A DNA stretch of 64,000 nt from Megaleporinus macrocephalus (taxonomy: Eukaryota > Chordata > Actinopteri > Characiformes > Anostomidae): assembly GCA_021613375.1 (NCBI GenBank), contig CM038718.1:42951666-43015665 (forward strand). The letters run 5' to 3'. The notes beneath the pieces were generated by a model, which ran no database searches, was not told where the DNA came from, and was given only the letters and a program-made list of their open reading frames with translations. The position numbers and the translations under genes are program-made. This document shows positions 1-13,400 of the stretch, piece after piece; position 1 is the first letter of the stretch; every line of letters begins with the position of its first letter.

Positions 1-2161
1 AGCTAACGTTTATATTAACTTTAGTCAGAAAACACCCTAAAACGTAAAGTTACATTACCCTCTGGCCACGCCCCAAACTGCAGACTGCTACTACACTACA
101 TTCGTAAAAATAAAATAAAATATAATAAAATTAATGAATTAATGAATTAATAAAAGAACACCACTGTTAGAAGTGCTGTCAGTAGTGTAGTATGTAATGT
201 TCCAGAGGGTGCTGTTTTGGGCCTTACTGTCTAACATTAGTCTTGCCTGGTGGGTGTCCCCCCCAATGTCAAACCCGCTCCTACGTCCTTGGCTATATCT
301 GATTGTAACTGGTGGATAGAGATCAGATGAAGCTGAAGTTAGCTGCTTATTCTAATTTCCCAGTCCACCTTAAATGATGGAGCAGGTTCACATGCCTGTT
401 CGGGCACTAGCGTGGTGGAACTACCACTAAGGTGGTACAATTCATGGCCCCCTGGCGTACTGACTGTCTTGACTGTCACACTGAAGACATAAACCTTCAT
501 CAGGTTTTATTATATCCTTGTTTAGTCACTGAGTTTATCTCAGCATGGCTTATAAATAATACAGAAGAGATCAGAGTCAGAAAAGTACAGTTTAAGGTGG
601 CTGGTCTGAATCATACATAACCCCCCTATCTGAAAACACGCCCCTCTTCAGTCCTGGCACTGAGCCAGAGACCTCCTTTCATTCATTTCCAGTTTACTTT
701 TCAGTATAAACGTTAATGAAAGTTGAAATAAAGGAAGGATCTCTCTGACAGGTTCTCTCTGACAGATCTACATTCAGATTACTGCTCAGTAAAAGTGTAG
801 ATGTTCCTGTAAAACACAGTCTGTCCTTCATATCTGATACTGGGACCATCAATGATCTTTAAAAGCATGTACACTGTAAATATTTTATGTAATAATATTA
901 TAATTATATTGTAGATGTTGACTGTAAATATAATATGTAATAAAGAGAACAGAAAGTTATTTGTTATGTTGTTTTTATTTTTTGTTATTAATTTATTCTA
1001 TCATTGCACTGTATATTTTTATTACACTGTAAGTGGAAGTGAAAATCTACACATATGTATTGAATATATATATATATATAGTAGTCTGTCTTCCTTCCTT
1101 AACACAACAATGGACTGACGGGTCTCTAAAGAAAGTTGTTTCTTTCTGGTCATGTTGAGTCGGTCAGCAAGCCATCAACTGCTGATCCTCAGATACTAAA
1201 CTAACCTAGAATGTTGTTCCCTTTTATACTCACTTATTAGTAGAATGTTTTTCAGCTGTGATCACAATTGAGCAAGAGTGTCCTAACAACCAATTAGTCC
1301 AATAACATCCTTAACTTGGATTGGTGGTCGTACCAGGAGATTTAGACAGAGGACTGAGAATTACTGATAATAGACTATATGTAAAATAAGCCTCTATACA
1401 AAAATAGACTTTAATACAAACATTTTTATTCTTTAAAAATCATCTGATACACTTACATTAATTGTAAAATGGACAATATTGTTTGTGAATTGCATGAAAA
1501 TTGCATGAAATTAAATTCTAAAGTGGTCCTAAACTTTTGAGCGATAGTGTATGTATAGCTGTTATGTTGCACTTTGCTCATTATTTGTTCTTGGCATTAA
1601 TATTTTTAACTATTTTTAATGCATTTGTTTTTTTTTATTTAATTAATTTTTAAAATGTTTATTTTTACCTTGGCAAAAAAAAACCCATTATGGTCACACC
1701 AATGTTATTTATATATAAACAAAATCTAAATTATTGTTATGATTATGGCAAGCAAGTATCATTCCACAATGTTCTATACATGTATAATGATTTTCATAGT
1801 CATTTTTTATTTTATTTTCAATTTAATTTATTTATAATCATATAATTATGACACTGTTCTGCTATTAATAAAACTAATATGAGAAGAACCATCCAGCCAT
1901 TATCTGCCGCTGAATCCCGCTAGTCGGGGTCACGGGGGGGCTGGAGCCAATCCCAGCGTTCTATATAGAACCTTTTTTGAAAATGGTTCTAGATAGCACC
2001 AAACAGAGTTATACATGTATAATGATTTACAGTCATTTTTATTTAATGATATTAAATTACATTTAAATTTAATTTTACTTCCTTTTATGCAATAATATTA
2101 ATTATGGTACCCTTAAAAAGTCCTTCAAAAAACACTGTTCTGCTATTGATAAAATTAAAAT
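1..2161. other. Upstream intergenic DNA with repeat fragments
   Basis: AT-rich sequence with no supported gene. The short open frames at 432-620 and 915-1118 have no recognisable domain. Within it, about 1220-1550 ends in CTAAACTTTTGAGCGATAGT, the terminal style of Tc1-like fish elements. About 1883-1966 (GCTAGTCGGGGTCACGGGG, then CTGGAGCCAATCCCAGC) is a fragment of a very common fish interspersed repeat. One lone copy of the palindromic GGTTCTAGATAG motif occurs at about 1985. Confidence 0.6.
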
Positions 2162-2164
2162 TAG

Positions 2165-2220
<56 letters not shown>

Positions 2221-2228
2221 TAATAATT

Positions 2229-2301
<73 letters not shown>
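2162..2301. repeat. (TAA)n microsatellite just upstream of arl6ip5
   Basis: Roughly 140 bp of near-perfect TAA/ATA triplets, interrupted by a short TTAATAATTAATAATTAA stretch at about 2220-2238. It ends about 100 bp before the arl6ip5 start codon, so length changes would alter promoter spacing. Confidence 0.97.
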
Positions 2302-2306
<5 letters not shown>

Positions 2307-2404
2307 TAAAAGTAACAGAACCGTGTCAGGCTTTTAGGGGACTTTTATTGTGTCGCTCTGTGTGTATGAGCGGAGCTGGTTGTGCGCAGGGTGCAGTAGC
2401 AGAG
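2302..2404 (+). promoter_or_regulatory. arl6ip5: arl6ip5 proximal promoter / 5' leader
   Basis: The only non-repetitive sequence between the TAA microsatellite and the start codon. It rises sharply in GC (GAGCGGAGCTGG, TGCGCAGGGTGCAG) and lacks a TATA box, as expected of a housekeeping promoter. The transcription start is not determinable by eye. Confidence 0.4.
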
Positions 2405-2583
2405 ATGGCCGGGATGGAAGTGGCTCCTCTCAGGCCGTGGGATGATTTCTTCCCCGGAGCTGACCGCTTCGCTAAACCGGACCTGCAGGACTTGACCAAA
2501 TGGAACAACAGGGTGGTCAGCAACCTGCTCTACTTCCAGACCAACTACTTCGCGGTGGTCATCGTGGTGTTCCTCATAGTTGG
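2405..2583 (+). CDS. arl6ip5: arl6ip5 coding exon 1
   Basis: Encodes residues 1-59 plus two bases of Gly60: the cytosolic N-terminal PRA1 signature and the first hydrophobic segment. The donor is GG|GTGAGT at 2584, phase 2. No TATA box is visible upstream; the 5' leader begins somewhere after the TAA microsatellite that ends near 2301. Confidence 0.95.
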
Positions 2584-5500
2584 GTGAGTGTTGAAGATCA
2601 GTAGAACACAAGCGCTCCGCTTACAGACCCGCTGGGCTGGTTTAGTTAGTGGTCAGAGACTGACCCCTCCACTGGCCGAGGACTCTCAGGACCCTCAGTG
2701 TAAACGGGGTTTAGAGAGATTTCTCCAGAAGAGCAGGAGCTGTGCTGAGTGTTGATCTCTTAGTAATCCTGCCAAGCCCTCCCTTCCTCCTTCCTCCCTC
2801 CTCCTCCTCCTCCTCCTCCTCCTCCTCCTCTCTGTACTGTACACTGTTAAACAGATGGTTCTTCAAGGGTTCTCTAGTAAAGGGAATGGTTCTGTTTTGA
2901 TCTATGAGAACAATTTCAAGCTCAAATGTTTTTTTTTGCATGCTAAAAAGTGATTCTTCACCATTACTGAGAAAATGGTTCTATAGAGAACCCAAAATGA
3001 TTCTTCTGTTGTTACAAACTTCCCTTTTTTGGTGCTCAGTAGAACCAATTTCACATATGCTCAAATATAACCATGTTTATCACGTGGTAAATGGTTCCCT
3101 AGATTGATGGAGAATATGTTATTTGTGGTTCTATATAGAACCTTTTTGAAAATGGTTCTAGATAGAACCAGAAAGTGTTCTTCTATTGTTACAAGCCTGC
3201 CAGTTTTATATTTCTGTACAGAACCATATACAACAAATAATAAAGGGTTCTGTGCATGGTGAAATGGTTCCTTAGATTGATGGAGAATAAAATATTTGTG
3301 GTTCTATATAGAATCTTTTTGAAAATGGTTCTAGATAGAACCAGAAAGTGTTCTTCTATTGTTACAAGCCTGCCAGTTTTATATTTCTGTACAGAACCAT
3401 ATACAACAAATAATAAAGGGTTCTGTGCATGATGAAATGGTTCCTTAGATTGATGGAGAATAAATTATTTGTAATTCTATATAGAACCTTTTTTGAAAAC
3501 GGTTCTAGATAGCACCAGAAAGTGTTCTTCTATTGTTACAAGCCTGCCACTGTCATAACAGCAGAAACATTTTTTGGGGGGCAATGTAGAACCTTTTCCA
3601 AAAAAGCTCTATATTTCTATAGAGAACCATATACAACACATGGTAAAGGGTTCTGTACATGGTACAATGGTTCTTTGGATTGGTGCAGAATGTGTTCTTT
3701 TTGAAAATGGTTTTGTAGAGCACCAAAAATGGTTCTTCTTGGTGCTGTGGAGAACCATTTTCAAAAATTTTTAAAATAGAACCATATATATCACATGGTA
3801 AAGGGTTCTGTGCATGGTACAATGGTTTTTTCAGATTGTTGGAGAATGTGTTCTTGTTAAAAATGGTTCTATAAAGCACCAAAAATGGTTCTTCTTGGTG
3901 CTGTGTAGAACCATTTTCAAATATGTTCCAAATAGAACCATATATATCACATGGTAAAGGGTTCTGTGCATGGTACAATGGTTCTTCAGCTTGTTGGAGA
4001 ATGTGTTTTTGTTAAAAATGGTCCTATAAAGCACCAAAAATGGTTCTTCTTGGTGCTGTGTAGAACCATTTTCAAATATGTTCCAAATAGAACCATATAT
4101 ATCTCATGGTAAAGGGTTCTGTGCATGGTACAATGGTTCAGATTGTTGGAGAATATGTTGTTTATGAAACTTTTTGGAAAATGGTTCTAGATAGCACCGA
4201 AGATATTTCTACTGTTGTGATGATGACAATATACTGAACCTTATACACCACACGGTAAAGGGTTCTGTGCATGAACATGTTCTGTACAGCATTCCATCAC
4301 TGGAGACCAGTCTGAACAGGTTCTGCAGCATTTCTCCTCACCAGGTTAAACCAGGTTCCTGATGAACGTACATCTCACAGGACTGACTCAGCTGACTGCT
4401 GACCGCTGCTCTGGTCAGTGAGGTGTCTGGTGATGCTGGCTGATGGTTACTGAGCTCATTTCACGTCTCAGCTGTTCAGGATCACTGAGTCACATGCACT
4501 ATGTATAGCACGGACTCGTCACTGATGGTGCATTGTTATCGGGACCACCCTGTGGACCCCCAGCTCCCTCTCTCTGAGGCCAGTCCACAAACCTTGAATA
4601 AAGACGCTCTGATGTTCCTCCCACGTCAGCAGAATCCTGAAGATACGCTTTGTTCAGGCTCAGTACAGTCCACGCCCGAGTTCACGACACGTGTAAAACC
4701 TATTTTTCTCGAATCTGCAGAACCTCTGTGGTGGGCGAGGGTTCCTTGCTTGGTGAAGTGGTTCTTCAAGCTTGCCATTGTCAAAACAGCAGAACCCTCT
4801 TTTGTGCTGTATTTTTTCCTCCCAAAAGCTTTAAATAGAACCATATACAATACATGGTGAAAACATTTTTCAGATTAATATATTTTTCAGATCATATATG
4901 GTTCTAGATAGCACCAAAAAATGTTTGCTATTGTTACAAGCCATTGTCACAACAGCAGAACCTTCTTTTGTGCTGTGTATTTCTTACCCGAAAAGGTTTT
5001 ATATGGAACCATATATAGCACATGGTAAAAATGATTCTTCACATTGATGGAGAATGTGTTGTATGTGGTTCTAGATAGCGCCAAAAAGTGTTTGCCATTG
5101 TCACAACAGCAGAACCCGCTTTTGTGCTATGTATTTTTTCCTCAAAAAAGCTTTTATATAGAACCATATACAAAACATGGTGAAATGTTTTTTCAGAATG
5201 ATAGAGAATGTGTCATATATGGTTCTAGATAGCACTAAAAAAAGGTTTGCTATTGTTACAAGCCAGTGTCACAACAGCAGAACCTTCTTTTGTGCTATGT
5301 ACCCCCCCCCCCCCCAAAAAAAAAAGGTTCTATATGGAACCATATACAACACATGGTAAAATGATTCCTCAGATTGATGGAGAATGTGTTGTACATGGTT
5401 CTAGATAGCACCAAAAAGTGTTTGTTATTGTTACAAACCATCGTCACAACAGCAGAACCCTCTTTTGTGCTATGTATTTTTCCTCCAAAAAGCTTTTATA

Positions 5501-7429
5501 TAGAACCATATACAAAACATGGTGAAATTATTCTTCAGATTGATGGAGAATGTGTCATATATGGTTCTAGATAGCACCAAAAAAATGTTTGCTATTGTTA
5601 CAAGCCATTGTCACAACAGCAGAACCCTCTTTTGTGCTATGTATTTCTTCCCCCCAACAAAGGTTCTATATGGAACCATATACGACACCAAAATTGGTTC
5701 TGCAGTCGTGATAATGGCTTGTAGCTTGTAACAATAGCAAACCCCTTTTGGTGTGGCAACAAGGTTCTATACAGAACCATATACATGTGGCAAAAGGTTC
5801 TCTGCATGGTGAACTGTTTTTTTTTTCAGATTGTGGAGAATGTGTTGTATAAGGTTCTGTATAGAACCTTTTTGTCCATTTTTCTAGATAGCTATTGTTA
5901 CATAATCAACAAGGTTCTATATGGAACCATATACAACAGAAATACCATATTCATGTCACTCCAGTGCTGAGAATGACCCACCACCCTAATAGTATCTGCT
6001 CTGTGGTGGTCCTGTGGGGGTCCTGATCATTAAAGAACAGAGTAATAAAGTATACAGAGAATCAGATGAACTACAGTCTGTCAGTGGAGCTCCTGTATGG
6101 TCAGTGGAGCTCCTGTGTGGTCAGTGGAGCTCCTGTGTGGTCAGTGGAGCTCCTGTATGGTCAGTGGAGCTCCTGTGTGGTCAGTGGAGCTCCTGTATGG
6201 TCAGTGGAGCTCCTGTGTGGTCAGTGGAGCTCCTGTGTGGTCAGTGGAGCTCCTGTGTGGTCAGTGGAGCTCCTGTATGGTCAGTGGAGCTCCTGTATGG
6301 TCAGTGGAGCTGTGTGTAGTGTGTACTAGCTATATACAGTGTTAATTCATTGCCTGTGTTAACACACATTGCAGGTTTATGAACCCTCTGGGAATGTTCC
6401 TCGGTGGGGCGGTGGTCACCTTGGTCTTCATGGGCTCGGTGTGGGCTGGAGAGAACAAGACGATGATCAAGAACTTCAAGAAGAAGAACCCCTCCCTGTT
6501 TGTCATTGCTGTGATGGGAGCCAGCTACTTCCTGCTTTCGCTGTGCGGAGGGGTGATGGTGTTTATCTTTGGCATCACCTTCCCGTTGCTCTGTGAGTAT
6601 AGAGTTCAGAGTCAGAATGAAACGGTGAATACACTGTTTATCATCCAGTTTATTAATAATATAAGCTACAGATTTGGGAAATATAGCATATAAGATAGGA
6701 AGCTTTTATTTGCTTAGCAAAAACAACTTAATTTTTAAAATATTAAACAGTATTAATAGAGTAAGTAGTGCTTTTACATCAGTGTGTTTATTTAACCCTT
6801 TCCAAGCTTCTCCTAAACAACCCAGTATTATTATCAGTTCTCATCTAATACCTGCTTTGACTGCTCAGTACTTCATTAAGCTAAATCAAGATTTGCTGCT
6901 GAAGGAACTGAACACATTCATACAATGTCTGGGGCGTCCAGGAGAAATCTGGAACCTAACTTTGTTCTTCAAACTGGAGCTCAAGATCTGATCTACTTCT
7001 CTCACAATAAGATATTCATGTTACTTTGTATTGTATCCATGATAACAGTAACAGTTAGTATGAAGAAACTAACTACATTACATTCACCAAATCTATTAAT
7101 AAAAAAAGCATTTAGAATGAGTTCTATTATTATGACCAGTCTGCATTTCAGATAGACTGTATATAGCAGCTTTAGAGCTGTTAGAGGGGGGTGTCGGGTT
7201 CCATTCACCACCACTGTATACAGTTCTCACTTTAAGTTCCTCTAGAGCGGATCGTTTCACACCAAACCACTTTGAACGACTAGAAATACAATTATGCAGA
7301 AATTTTGAAAGGTTGAGGGAGTTGCCCTTTAACAAACAGCCATAAGAGCCCAGAGAGTTAAACTTCTTCACAAGTGTACAAGTGTGAGTCACTTCAGGAG
7401 TATTTAGAATTGTGGGTTTCCTCCCAGCA

Positions 7430-7468
<39 letters not shown>

Positions 7469-10400
7469 TGCACACACTTTCCTCTGGCTTTACTGTAAAG
7501 AGCTGGTCTGGGGTGTGTATTTCAGGTTGCTATGGGTGACGGGCAGTGGCCCGTGTGGACTGGTTGCTAAGTTGTTATAGCGCTGTGTTCTGTTCTCTCA
7601 TTACACTAAATCCATTTTTAGACTTTGCTGGCAAAAGCTGGACTGACAGCTGGCAAAGCTTCAAACCAAAGTCACGTCCTTATGCTGTGAGTTAAAGAGG
7701 CAGGACTGATAGGAGCCTCGGAAAAACCTCCCAGCTTCCCGTACCGTACACACAAATGGAAAAAACAGTAATGCGTTACTCAGACAGTCACTGCTTTACA
7801 GGAGCCTTCTAACCAGACCTATTAACAAACTCAATAAAATAATTAATTACAGTATAATGAAGTATAAAACATATATATACACATTAATAATGAGTTATTA
7901 ACAAACATTAAATAAACAAACATCACTCACCACCGCCCTCTAAAGGAGTTATTAACAAACATCAAATAAACAAACATCACTCACCACCGCCCTCTAAAGG
8001 AGTTATTAACAAACATCAAATAAACAAACATCACTCACCACCGCCCTCTAAAGGAGTTATTAACAAACATCACTCACCACCGCCCTCTAAAGGAGTTATT
8101 AACAAACATCAAATAAACAAACATCACTCACCACCGCCCTCTAAAGGAGTTATTAACAAACATCAAATAAACAAACATCACTCACCACCGCCCTCTAAAG
8201 GAGTTATTAACAAACATCAAATAAACAAACATCACTCACCACCGCCCTCTAAAGAGTTATTAACAAACATCAAATAAACAAACATTACTCACCACCGCCC
8301 CCTAAAGGAGTTATTAACAAACATCAAATAAACAAACATCACTCACCACCGCCCTCTAAAGGAGTTATTAACAAACATCAAATAAACAAACATCACTCAC
8401 CACCGCCCTCTAAAGGAGTTATTAACAAACATCAAATAAACAAACATCACTCACCACCGCCCTCTAAAGGAGATATTAACAAACATCAAATAAACAAACA
8501 TCACTCACCACCGCCCTCTAAAGGAGTTATTAACATCAAATAAACAAACATCACTCACCACCGCCCTCTAAAGGAGTTATTAACAAACATCAAATAAACA
8601 AACTTCACTCACCACCGCCCTCTAAAGGAGTTATTAACAAACATCAAATAAACAAACATCACTTACCACCGCCCTCTAAAGGAGTTATTAACAAACATCA
8701 AATAAACAAACATCACTCACCACCGCCCTCTAAAGGAGTTATTAACAAACACCAAATAAACAAACATCACTCACCACCGCCCTCTAAAGGAGTTATTAAC
8801 AAACATCAAATAAACAAACATCACTCACCACCGCCCTCTAAAGGAGTTATTAACAAACATCAAATAAACACACATCACTCACCACCGCCCTCTAAAGGAG
8901 TTATTAACAAACATCAAATAAACAAACATTACTCACCACCGCCCTCTAAAGGAGTTATTAACAAACATCAAATAAACAAACATTACTCACCACCGCCCTC
9001 TAAAGGAGTTATTAACATCAAATAAACAAACATCACTCACCACCGCCCTCTAAAGGAGTTATTAACAAACATCAAATAAAAAAACATCACTCACCACCGC
9101 CCTCTAAAGGAGTTATTAACAAACATCAAATAAACAAACATCACTCACCACCGCCCTCTAAAGGAGTTATTAACAAACATCAAATAAACAAACATTACTC
9201 ACCACCTCCCTCTAAAGGAGTTATTAACATCACATAAACAAACATCACTCACCACCGCCCTCTAAAGGAGTTATTAACAAACATCAAATAAACAAACATT
9301 ACTCACCACCGCCCTCTAAAGGAGTTATTAACAAACATCAAATAAACAAACATCACTCACCACCGCACTCTAAAGGAGTTATTAACAAACATCAAATAAA
9401 CAAACATCACTCACCACCGCCCTCTAAAGGAGTTATTAACAAACATCAAATGAACAAACATCACTCATCACCGCCCTTTAAAGGAGTTATTAACAAACAT
9501 CAAATAAACAAACATCACTCACCACCGCCCTCTAAAGGAGTTATTAACAAACATCAAATAAACAAACATCACTCACCACTGCCCTCTAAAGGAGTTATTA
9601 ACATCAAATAAACAAACATCACTCACCACCGCCCTCTAAAGGAGTTATTAACAAACATCAAATAAACAAACATCACTCACCACCGCCCTCTAAAGGAGTT
9701 ATTAACAAACATCAAATAAACAAACATCACTCACCACCGCCCTCTAAAGGAGTTATTAACAAACATCAAATAAACAAACATCACTCACCACCGCCCTCTA
9801 AAGGAGTTATTAACAAACATCAAATAAACAAACATCACTCACCACCGCCCTCTAAAGGAGTTATTAACAAACATCAAATAAACAAACATCACTTACCACC
9901 GCCCTCTAAAGGAGTTATTAACAAACATCAAATAAACAAACTTCACTCACCACCGCCCTCTAAAGGAGTTATTAACAAACATCAAATAAACAAACATTAC
10001 TCACCACCGCCCTCTAAAGGAGTTATTAACAAACATCAAATAAACAAACATCACTCACCACCGCCCTCTAAAGGAGTTATTAACAAACATCAAATAAACA
10101 AACATCACTCACCACCGCCCTCTAAAGGAGTTATTAACAAACATCAAATAAACAAACATCACTCACCACCGCCCTCTAAAGGAGTTATTAACAAACATCA
10201 AATAAACAAACTTCACTCACCACCGCCCTCTAAAGGAGTTATTAACAAACATCAAATAAACAAACATCACTCACCACCGCCCTCTAAAGGAGTTATTAAC
10301 AAACTTCAAATAAACAAACATCACTCACCAACGCCCTCTAAAGGAGTTATTAACAAACATCAAATAAACAAACATCACTCACCACCGCCCTCTAAAGGAG

Positions 10401-13400
10401 TTATTAACAAACATCAAATAAACAAACATCACTCACCACCGCCCTCTAAAGGAGTTATTAACAAACATCAAATAAACACACATCACTCACCACCGCCCTC
10501 TAAACGAGTTATTAACAAACATCAAATAAACAAACATCACTCACCACCGCCCTCTAAAGGAGTTATTAACAAACATCAAATAAACAAACATCACTCACCA
10601 CCGCCCTCTAAAGGAGTTATTAACAAACATCAAATAAACAAACATCACTCACCACCGCCCTCTAAAGGAGTTATTAACAAACATCAAATAAACAAACATC
10701 ACTCACCACCGCCCTCTAAAGGAGTTATTAACAAACTTCAAATAAACAAACATCACTCACCAACGCCCTCTAAAGGAGTTATTAACAAACATCAAATAAA
10801 CAAACATCACTCACCACCGCCCTCTAAACGAGTTATTAACAAACATCAAATAAACAAACATCACTCACCACCGCCCTCTAAAGGAGTTATTAACAAACAT
10901 CAAATAAACAAACATCACTCACTGCCGCCCTCTAAAGGAGTTATTAACAAACATCAAATAAACAAACATCACTCACCACCGCCCTCTAAAGGAGTTATTA
11001 ACAAACATCAAATAGACACACATCACTCACCACCGCCCTCTAAAGGAGTTATTAACAAACATCAAATAGACACACATCACTCATCACCGCCCTCTAAAGG
11101 AGTTATTAACAAACATCAAATAAACAAACATCACTCACCACCGCCCTCTAAAGGAGTTATTAACAAACATCAAATAAACAAACATCACTCACCACCGCCC
11201 TCTAAAGGAGTTATTAACATCAAATAAACAAACATCACTCACCACCGCCCTCTAAAGGAGTTATTAACATCAAATAAACAAACATCACTCCCCACCGCCC
11301 TCTAAAGGAGTTATTAACAAACATCAAATAAACACACATCACTCACCACCGCCCTCTAAAGGAGTTATTAACAAACATCAAATAAACAAACATCACTCAC
11401 CACCGCCCTCTAAAGGAGTTATTAACAAACATCAAATAAACAAACATCACTCACCACCGCCCTCTAAAGGAGTTATTAACAAACATCAAATAAACAAACA
11501 TCACTCCCCACCGCCCTCTAAAGGAGTTATTAACAAACATCAAATAAACAAACTTCACTCACCACCGCCCTCTAAAGGAGTTATTAACAAACATCAAATA
11601 AACAAACATCACTCACCACCGCCCTCTAAAGGAGTTATTAACAAACATCAAATAAACAAACATCACTCACCACCGCCCTCTAAAGGAGTTATTAACAAAC
11701 ATCAAATAAACAAACTTCACTCACCACCGCCCTCTAAAGGAGTTATTAACAAACATCAAATAAACAAACATCACTCCCCACCGCCCTCTAAAGGAGTTAT
11801 TAACAAACATCAAATAAACAAACTTCACTCACCACCGCCCTCTAAAGGAGTTATTAACAAACATCAAATAAACAAACATCACTCACCACCGCCCTCTAAA
11901 GGAGTTATTAACAAACATCAAATAAACACACATCACTCACCACCGCCCTCTAAAGGAGTTATTAACAAACATCAAATAAACAAACATCACTCACCACCGC
12001 CCTCTAAAGGAATTATTAACAAACATCAAATAAACAAACATTACTCACCACCTCCCTCTAAAGGAGTTATTAACAAACATCAAATAAACAAACATCACTC
12101 ACCACCGCCCTCTAAAGGAGTTATTAACAAACATCAAATAAACAAACATCACTCACCACCGCCCTCTAAAGGAGTTATTAACAAACATCAAATAAACAAA
12201 CATCACTCACCACCGCCCTCTAAAGGAGTTATTAACAAACATCAAATAAACAAACACCACTCACCACCGCCCTCTAAAGGAGTTATTAACAAACATCAAA
12301 TAAACAAACATCACTCACCACCGCCCTCTAAAGGAGTTATTAACAAACATCAAATAAACAAACATCACTCACCACCGCCCTCTAAAGGAGTTATTAACAA
12401 ACATCAAATAAACAAACATCACTCACCGCCGCCCTCTAAAGGAGTTATTAACAAACATCAAATAAACAAACATCACTCACCACCGCCCTCTAAAGGAGTT
12501 ATTAACAAACATCAAATAAACAAACATCACTCACCACCACCCTCTAAAGAGTTATTAACAAACATCAAATAAACAAACATCACTCACCACCGCCCTCTAA
12601 AGGAGTTATTAACAAACATCAAATAAACAAACATCACTCACCACCGCCCTCTAAAGGAGTTATTAACAAACATCAAATAAACACACATCACTCACCGCCG
12701 CCCTTTAAAGGAGTTATTAACAAACATCAAATAAACAAACATCACTTACCACCGCCCTCTAAAGGAGTTATTAACATCAAATAAACAAACATCACTCACC
12801 ACCGCCCTCTAAAGGAGTTATTAACAAACATCAAATAAACAAACATCACTCACCACCGCCCTCTAAAGGAGTTATTAACATCAAATAAACAAACATCACT
12901 CACCACCGCCCTCTAAAGGAGTTATTAACAAACATCAAATAAACACACATCACTCACCACCGCCCTTTAAAGGAGTTATTAACAAACATCAAATAAACAA
13001 ACATCACTCACCACCGCCCTCTAAAGGAGTTATTAACAAACATCAAATAAACAAACTTCACTCACCACCGCCCTCTAAAGGAGTTATTAACAAACATCAA
13101 ATAAACAAACATCACTCACCGCCGCCCTCTAAAGGAGTTATTAACAAACATCAAATAAACAAACTTCACTCACCACCGCCCTCTAAAGGAGTTATTAACA
13201 AACATCAAATAAACAAACATCACTCACCACCGCCCTCTAAAGGAGATATTAACAAACATCAAATAAACAAACATCACTAACCACCGCCCTCTAAAGGAGA
13301 TATTAACAAACATCAAATAAACACACATCACTCACCACCGCCCTCTAAAGGAGTTATTAACAAACATCAAATAAACAAACATCACTCACCACCGCCCTCT

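Noticed and set aside
3553..4037. 141-aa and 68-aa minus-strand frames with repeated [10 protein letters not shown]
   Set aside because: Made by the palindromic ~170-bp satellite; disappears in diverged units.
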